Below are positions 57,070 through 64,000 of a DNA stretch of 64,000 bases, piece after piece. The notes below the pieces were generated by a model. That model worked only from the letters and a program-made list of their open reading frames with translations. It made no database searches and was not told the origin of the DNA. The stretch is from Ananas comosus (lineage: Eukaryota; Streptophyta; Magnoliopsida; Poales; Bromeliaceae), in assembly GCF_001540865.1 (NCBI RefSeq), contig NC_033623.1:8214769-8278768 (forward strand). The letters run 5' to 3'. The position numbers and the translations under genes are program-made. Each line of letters begins with the position of its first letter. Positions within the stretch are counted from its first letter, which is position 1.

Positions 57070-57231
57070 TATGATCAGTAGTTGATCGATCAGGTGGAAT
57101 GATGTTGAGTACGTAGTTGCTTATATTAATTATTCTTGTTCTAGTTGCTTATATTAATGTTATGTGAATGTTCTGGTCATGTAAACTTCAAACTTGGACT
57201 TGTAAGGGTTTGGAATATTTCTACTTTTCAC

Positions 57232-57238
57232 AAATAAA
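57232..57238 (+). terminator. Probable polyadenylation signal of the dirigent gene
   Basis: AAATAAAG occurs about 165 bp after the stop codon, in a T-rich context suitable for plant 3' end formation. Confidence 0.5.
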
Positions 57239-57464
57239 GTGTGTATTTTGCAAAGAGTTGTTCGCGTTGGACATAATTTATTTTAGATTGTTGTGTGATT
57301 AATTATACTTTTTTCCAGCCTATTAGATTAAGCCGTGACTGTATGTGATGATATGAATTTTATATTATTTCTTTCCTCCAACCCTTCATTAATGAATCAC
57401 ACAAGATAGAAAGAAGTAAATATTTTGACTGGAAAGTATTTGAAAGATTTCTATTTCTTCTGGG
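57239..57464. other. Short spacer between dirigent gene and LINE fragment
   Basis: AT-rich; nothing recognised. Confidence 0.3.
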
Positions 57465-58344
57465 GAGTGGAGCAAAGCTCTTCAAATCAAATCGTGTAAC
57501 TGCCCCAATCAAACGCGATTAACTGAACCCTTCAGTATGATGAAATAAAGCAAGTGGTCTTTCAACTCAAGAATGATAAGGCGCCGGACCCTGATGGATT
57601 CCCGCTAAAGTTCTATCAAACCTTTTGGGACACTCTAAATGGGGATATTTTCAACCAATTCCAAGAGATGTACGAGAGGAGGCTGTCCACTGCACCCGTT
57701 TATTACACTTTCAGCTATCTAGTCCCCAAAAAGGAAGGGGCTATGCGGGTCAACGACTATCGACCCATAAGTCTACTGAATGGGATCCAGAAGATCTTTT
57801 CGAAGGTCTTGGCTAACCATCTTGAACCGATTATAAGCAACCTGATATCCCTGTCCCAGTCAGCATTCATGAAGGGGAGGAATATCTCTACGCATATGTA
57901 GCAGTCTCCGAACTAATTGGATGATGTAGTAAGAATGCTATAGAGGGGGTCGATGTGAAGGTAGATTTCAAAAAGGCCTATGATAAGATCTACTGGCCTT
58001 TCCTATTCAATGATTTACATTGGTTGGAATTCGAGAAAAAATGGTGTGGATGGATCGAACTTTGTGTATGTTATGCAAAAGTAGCTATTTTCGTTAACAG
58101 AGAGGCGACCAACTGGATAAAAACGAAGAGAGGAGTGCGGCATAGGGACCCGTTATCTCCTTTCCTCTTCTTATTGGTTGCAGAGTGCCTTGCACGAATG
58201 ACAAACAAGGCTATTTCTAATAATCTTATCAAGGGTATTGGACCCTCCGAAGTGAGCAAAGCTACCCTCATCTAATTTGCGGATGATACATTCTTCTTCT
58301 ACAAGGCGAGAAAAAAGTATATGAGAAATTTCAAGCTTCTATAG
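57465..58344 (+). pseudogene. LINE reverse transcriptase fragment, left part
   Basis: Motifs follow those of the minus-strand LINE at 13167-14585: DKAPDPDGFPLKFYQTFW, YRPISLLNGIQKIFSKVL, SQSAFMKGRN, then VDFKKAYDK, RGVRHRDPLSPFLF and FADDTFFFYK with the catalytic FADD. A stop precedes FADD and there are breaks at 57540 and 57900. The 5' half of the LINE (endonuclease) is missing. Confidence 0.88.
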
Positions 58345-61094
58345 TGTCACGCCCAGGGACCGTTACCAATTTGGGCCGGCCCGGGCACATCAAACAGACG
58401 CCGAACGGACAGAATTTTTCCTGTCCGCCTAAGGCTCATCACCTGTACATTTTCAAGTAGAGAAAAGCACTAGCGGAAACATATACAAACGGCTTACACG
58501 AGGGTAAGCAATAGCCATGAGTGAAAGAAAGAAAACTAAACTACTACATGAGTACAATGTTTCAACTTTTGATCACATACATTGCATTTAACCTTCATAT
58601 TCATGATTCTTTACATTGCTTGCATCATTTCTTTTACATCACATTTGCTCAAAATAAACATTACATTCTTTTTCTTGCTTTTTACATCCCAATCATCAAA
58701 TACAAAAGATGAAATAAGGGTATGCTACTACAAAATGCATGGACCCAACTGGGGTAGTCACTGTCTATGGCGCGATACCTTTACCGCGGTCGCTCGCCGG
58801 CTCGCCCGGTCCCGACTCTGTGAAAATAGTGGGGTGAGAACTATAACGAAGTTCCCAGTGGGTTCGGTCCCAATCTCACCGACTTTCCCACTAGGTCTAA
58901 CTCAGGCATAATAGAAAAATAAAGCAGATAAGTAACCAACTATACAAATGCAGCTAATATGCCTGAACAATGCTATCAATGCTCAATATAAATTCATGAA
59001 GAATGCAGGTCGTTGTTCTTTATTCTTTCGTTCAATCTCAAGACTAACCCGGGGGTATCGCCTCATTAACTCACAACTCAAAATCCATGATCGCGGGCCC
59101 TCAGCTTCCTCCCGCTAGGACCGTCCTCTGAGTAACTCAACTCAGTGATGACAAACTCCGGAGCGCATCACCCGAGGAGGAGCAACCACCCTCGAGCAAG
59201 GACTTATAGCGAGTATGATCAATCCTTAACTCTAAAGATATTCAGTTCAATATGTTCCTTAACTCTAAGAAATTTATGCACAAATGACCCTTAGCTCTAA
59301 GGTTGTATGTCATTGTGTCAATCTCATATTTTTTGCATTCTTTATCTTTGACCACGTCAATACACTAACTCTAGTGTTCTTTATATTCTTTACTATCATT
59401 CATGTCATACATTAACTCTAATGTTTTTTGATGCCACACTTTGGTGCTAACTCTAGCCATTGTTCTTTATGTCACACTTTTGATGCTAACTCTAGCATTT
59501 ATCGTTCTTTATGACTCACTTATTCACTTGATGCCACATATTTCTCTTTGATGTCATATACTAACTCTAGTGTTTTTATACAACTTTAGGCTATCTTTAG
59601 CTTTTATTCTCAACATTTCATTATCCTCATTTCGTATGTCACTTGCTCTTTAACTTTACCAAATTCTTATCATCATCATACACGTACATATAGGGTTATC
59701 ACATTCTTTATTGATTCTCAACCATCTCATGATGCACTTGAACTCACAAAATGCAAACATTCACATGACTATCATCTCATTTATCCTATTATGCATGCAA
59801 CAATATACACATGTATGCTCAAAAAGTGACACATTAGATATAAAAGGAATTCCAACAAGTTTGGAAAGCACCACCCACCTCGTAGGCTTACTTAGGTGCT
59901 ACGGTGATTTTCTTGGAATTTTTAGCCGCCTAGTTCGCTACCTGCGGCAAAACGAAACAATATTAAGCCATTTTGCTCATAACTTTACATAGGCTTTTCG
60001 TAACGTTAAACCGGGAGCACCAACGCGTCGGAAATACCCCCAATTAGATTTCTAGAGGGTCAATTTCACTCTGGAACCCTCACAAGCAAAAGCCCCAAAC
60101 TTGGATGCCCTAACTCATCCCACATCAAAATTAGGATTTTGATCTCTTAGAGAAACAAAAGAAAGCTTCAAATCATCTAAAGGTTCTATTTGAACCATTC
60201 TTAGCTCAATCAAAACCCATTTTAGGGTTTCATCATCAAAGGGGTTGAAGCTCACATCACAACTTCACTACATATACCCAATCCATAGTTTTGATCTCAT
60301 CCACAAGCATAAGAAAGCTTGAAACACCCTAAAGGCTCTACCAAAACCATTCCTAGGTCATTTGGTTCCTATTTAAAGGTTCTACTATGAAAGGGGTCAA
60401 AGCTTACCTCAAGCTTTCCCTTCTTTGCTCCAAAGAGGAAGAAGGAGTTGCTCCACTCCTTGGTCTTCTTCTCCACCTTTGTCTTCTTCTTCTTCTCTTT
60501 CTTTCCTTTCCTTTCTTCTTCTCCTTCTTGTCTTCTAGAGAGAGAAAGAGAGGAAGGAGTGTGAGAGGGTGTGAATGAGAGAAAGAGCCCTCATAACCCC
60601 TCAACATAACCCATGGGTTGCAGTTTTGTAAATAAACCCCTCAACTTTTATTCTTTTGAACTGCCAAAACTGAGCAGTTTTCGTGTTCGGGGACCGGTCT
60701 CCCCGACCTCGGACCAGTCCCAGAGAGCTCTCCCCGCGGGTAGCCAGGGCCCCAGCGCGATGCAACCGGTCTCTCCCAGAGGGACCGGTCTCTCGAGGAC
60801 CGGTCTCTCCCCGCAGGGACCGGCTCCTGAAAGCTGGTTTTCTGGGATTTAGCCGATTTTTCAGCTTTCTCATTTCTCACGCGTTCGGGGACCAGTCTCT
60901 CCCACCAGGGACCGGTTCCCGAGAACACAAAACCTGCAGAATACAAATTTTTGATTCTTCAGCTCTCGAAAATCTCCCACAACACACTTTTACTCATTTT
61001 AACATCTTCGGACTTTCCGAAGGGTACCATCCTCACACTTTGGTCAATTTGACTAAAATTTGATATTTATTTTCCGAATTCTCAGCATTTTACA
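58345..61094 (+). mobile_element. 2750-bp LTR-like insertion (TGTCACGCCC family) inside the LINE
   Basis: It starts TGTCACGCCCAGGGACCG and ends GCATTTTACA. Flanks are TATAG (58340-58344) and TATGG (61095-61099), one mismatch. It aligns in order with the inverse of 20580-23328: ACCAATTTGGGC, CCGAACGGACAG and CCTGTCCGCCTAA, a GGGGTGAGAACTAT block, a variable middle, and the ACCGGT cluster (60690-60920). Length differs by one base from that copy. No coding sequence; the short frames are incidental. Confidence 0.85.
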
Positions 61095-61353
61095 TATGGT
61101 GTCTCTTCGAATGGGCTTCTGAAATGAAAATTAACAAAAGAAAGTCGAAACTTTACTATCTTTGACAGATAGAGGGAAATGCGATAAGACTTACGATCTT
61201 ATTTGAGTGCAAAGTTGGCACTCTTTCTAACAAATATCTTGGCTTACCTCTCTCTTCCAGACCTCCTTCAAAGAAGACATAGACGGGGATCATCCAGAAA
61301 ATTCAAAGCAGAATCAATGGATGGCAGCCCAAACTCCTCTCAAGGGTGGGTAG
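61095..61353 (+). pseudogene. LINE reverse transcriptase fragment, right part
   Basis: In frame with the left part once the insertion and one flank are ignored: it continues LFEWASEMKINKRKSKLYYL, then KVGTLSNKYLGLPLS and INGWQPKLLSRVGS, the post-catalytic part of plant L1 RT. It stops abruptly at the next TGTCACGCCC end at 61354; the remaining LINE 3' half is absent. Confidence 0.85.
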
Positions 61354-62859
61354 TGTCACGCCCTGGGTATTTTTTGGAAATCCTTTTTTGGGAAAGCTAC
61401 TGAAAAACATGTAGATTTTTTTTTAAAACACTTTTGAGAACACCCCACGAATGTACACAGACCCGCCACATGAATGAAGAATTCCTTGTACGAACGAACA
61501 AAGTCTTCCCTTGATCACAAACAATAATAATCACAAACAACTATTTATCCACATTTATCTATTGATATATGAACATTAACAGATAATGAGCTAGACTGAT
61601 CCAACAGACCGAGATTTTGTCAACATGTGTATTTCATGTGTAGTATCATGTTAGTAGCTCAATTTACCGATTTGCATAGTTTTTATGAAATCTGAGTTGG
61701 AGCTTTAAATTTTAGATTCGTTTTACATGTTGAACTTGGAATTGACTTAGGAGAAAACTATTGAACCATACACTGTCATTTCTGAAAAGTTACCAGATTT
61801 AGCTTTAGGACCTGTGGTTCTTTTGTATCGCCGCTATTAGGATACGATGGATATCCAGATTAGTGTAGGATGAGTTTACGCTCATGCTGAGAAGCCGAAC
61901 TTGTTTTACAGCCGGATATAAACCATTTTGTACTGTTGGGTGGGTGCATCATGGTTGATGGTGGACCCAGATTTCTGTATATTGCAGCAGATTGTACCAA
62001 GGGCACGTGAGTTTTGATTGTTAGAGCAGTTAGACCATTTTTGCATTGACTACAGCCTGTGAGAGCCTGATCGAGCTCAGCAGAGACACGCTTGCATACT
62101 TGGTTGGGTAGCGCCCACGAGTGCCACTCCGGAGTCTGGCTACTTTGCTTTGCGTTGATGTCTTAGTTGTCCGATTTGGACTTTTCTCTCCACCGACAGC
62201 CCTCAGGGTGATGTACGATGTAGCTTCGACAGGCGAGACAGATGTATCACAATCCCTAGTGAGATTGGGTCAGAGGACACATTTTTACATCTGCAGATAG
62301 TTTGTAGTGGCTAGCAATAGTAAAGTAGCATGCAGCTGTAGAGTTCATTACAGCTTTCCTTACTATCTCTTACGCATTTTTCTATAGACGTAGTGGGTGA
62401 GTCGTTGAGGTCGGTGACGGTATCCACTAAGGACTACTCTATTTTTGCAGCAGTGCTCACACCCATTTGTTGACCCCTTTTTGCAGAGCCTTCATCCGCG
62501 GCTTCTGCTGTTGTGGATTCCGACCGAGGCAAGGGAGTCGCCAGTTAAAACCATCCCTTCCCTAGTTGCCAGCTAGAGAAGCACCTATCTAGAGATAGTT
62601 TTGGGTTTCCTTTGCATATACTGTGATGTTGTTGTTCTCCTCACTGGAGCGAGTTGGATTGTAAACATTTTGTATATACATAAACCCCTCGAGATTTTTA
62701 TATATATATGTTTATTTTTAGTTTAGCAGCTCTATACTATTGGTTATAGTTATGTTGTGATTACAGGTACAGCTATCGCTTCATATACACGAAAATTTTT
62801 TCTATATACGCCTGGTCTGTTGGCGTGCTCGGAAAAACGTAGTAATCCGGGGCGTGACA
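61354..62859. mobile_element. Composite LTR-like segment bounded by inverted TGTCACGCCC ends
   Basis: The left edge is TGTCACGCCCTGGG (plus) and the right edge, read on the minus strand, is TGTCACGCCCCGGATTAC. Beyond about 14 bases the ends are not similar, so this is probably two LTR starts in opposite orientation. The block near 62505-62550 (GTGGATTCCGACC, GGCAAGGGAGTCGCC) resembles 16120-16135. Flanks GGTAG and TTTAA do not match. No coding region. Confidence 0.5.
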
Positions 62860-63648
62860 TTTAAATAGTAATTTTAAGTTTGAATTTAAATAAATTGAAA
62901 TTTAGTTTTATATTTTGAATTATCCACTCAACTTTAAAGTTTAATTTTTTAAAAAAAAAATAGATTTAAAATTTTGACATTATTTCAAAATTTTGATGTA
63001 AATTTTTAATATTTAATTTTTAATTTGAATTTAAGTTAATATATTATAAAGATAAAATTAGTATATTGATCTGATTACGTTTTTTATATTTATCTGAACC
63101 AAACACCGATAATGGGAATGATTTATTCCGATTCCGATTCAGGTGATGAGCCAAACAGAATTAGGTAATTAGTCATTCCGATTCCGATTCCAACTTATTT
63201 CGATTCCAATTCTAATTCCGATTCCGACTTCGAACCAAACACGCCCTAGATGCTTACATGTTGGGCCTGTGGGCCAAATCAAAAAATTATTACGCGGTGT
63301 TTAATGATGTAACAATAATGTGATAGCTAATATTTTAGTCACTATTTTTTTTTCATAAAATGATAAAGTACTCTACGCTCACAAAGTATTTCACTTATGA
63401 GATTATTTATTTTATTCCAAAAAAATTAAAGATAAAATATACAATATCTTTTTAGACACTCCATCCCGGTCCTTGTCTATCAATTACTCAAAACTTTATC
63501 TTCTTATCCATCAATTACTCTAAGAGCGCATTTGGTTTGAGTTATGTAATATTTCAAAGTATTTCAATATATCTAGGTATCTTGAATTTTTAAATAAGAT
63601 TACTACTGATACTATATTAGTGTGTATGATTTAATACAATAATATAAG
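62860..63648. repeat. AT-rich spacer with ATTCCGATTCC repeats
   Basis: ATTCCGATTCCGATTC-type tandem words occur at 63123-63230 and the block ends GAACCAAACACGCCC at 63233-63247. Such words are common at the ends of plant non-autonomous DNA elements. A second GCGCATTTGGTTTG at 63527-63540 may be the end of another. No gene. Confidence 0.4.
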
Positions 63649-64000
63649 GGCTTTTTTTGCAAATAGCCCCCTAACAAATTTTATTTGCAAAAATAGCCCT
63701 CTGTAAAATTTATTTGCAAAAATGGCCCTACCCCTGCCACGTCAGCGCCACGTCAGCGCCATGTGGGAGGGCCAGGTGTTCAACTTGAACACGGTGATTC
63801 GTTCACCGTGTCTAAACACGGTGAACCAATCACCGTGTTCAATAGGAACCCATATATCTATTGAAAACGGTGAACCAATCACCAAGTGGCACAGATCTGT
63901 GCCACTTGGTAAGTGGCACAGATCTGTGCCACTTATCAAGTGGCACAAGTCATCTTTATGGTAAAAGATACCTTGCGCGGTTTATGGATCGATCTGTGCT
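63649..64000. repeat. Repeat start with palindrome array, cut by the window edge
   Basis: It begins with three tandem-like words (TTTGCAAATAGCCCC, TTTGCAAAAATAGCCC, TTTGCAAAAATGGCCC). CCACGTCAGCG occurs twice at 63737-63758. Then come two hairpins with ACACGGTGA arms (63788-63811 and 63815-63839), a perfect 26-bp palindrome (63883-63908), a perfect 24-bp palindrome (63911-63934) and a further half-site CAAGTGGCACA (63937-63947). The 80-codon frame across it is an artefact of the repeats. Confidence 0.7.

Noticed and set aside
60601..61063. Frames of 79-126 codons near the end of the 58345 element
   Set aside because: Same ACCGGT cluster in the other LTR copy; not conserved as protein between the two copies.
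63722..63964. 80-codon plus and 68-codon minus frames
   Set aside because: Both read through the palindrome array; symmetric sequence is expected to be open on both strands.

Overview
This 64-kb window is nuclear DNA from a flowering plant, probably a monocot. The evidence is plant-specific families (Ole e 1/extensin, dirigent), GC-rich exons beside very AT-rich introns and spacers, and dense nested LTR retrotransposons, LINEs, a tRNA-derived SINE and MITEs. The species cannot be fixed from the sequence; a pineapple-like non-grass monocot is only a guess.

Three genes look functional: a three-exon secreted Ole e 1/proline-rich wall protein (4132-8995), a single-exon secreted lectin-like, possibly GPI-anchored protein (34470-35315), and a single-exon dirigent protein (56506-57069). 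One isolated exon of a ubiquitin-specific protease (29206-29322) is a gene fragment. All three intact genes enter the secretory pathway, but they are unrelated and far apart, so this is not a cluster.

Layout: 1-526 LTR end; 527-2468 internally deleted Ty1/Copia remnant; 4132-8995 Ole e 1 gene with repeat-filled introns; 10290-10434 SINE; 11827-17815 nearly full-length L1-type LINE (minus strand) interrupted by a 683-bp solo LTR; 18775-28220 Ty1/Copia element (minus) interrupted by a 2749-bp LTR-like insertion; 28.2-34.1 kb a protease exon, two SINEs, a Copia 3' remnant and a truncated LINE tail; 34.4-35.3 kb lectin-like gene; 36.2-38.6 kb five MITEs embedded in TA/CT microsatellites; 39.0-42.3 kb a 1.6-kb tandem duplication carrying LTR and primer-site sequence; 43.4-45.2 kb LTR-like DNA; 45.7-54.6 kb a decayed Ty3/Gypsy element of the Tat type with an antisense gene; 56.5-57.1 kb dirigent gene; 57.5-61.4 kb LINE fragment split by a 2750-bp LTR-like insertion; 61.4-64.0 kb further LTR-like DNA and a palindrome array.

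The most interesting structure is in the Gypsy element. Downstream of integrase, on the opposite strand, lies a four-exon gene with GT-AG introns encoding a plant-mobile-domain-like region followed by a coiled-coil protein. Other points worth attention: a SINE family whose 3' tail matches the resident L1 LINE; three LTR insertions sharing TGTCACGCCC ends, each with a 5-bp duplication whose removal restores the host element's reading frame; and a run of microsatellite-embedded MITEs.
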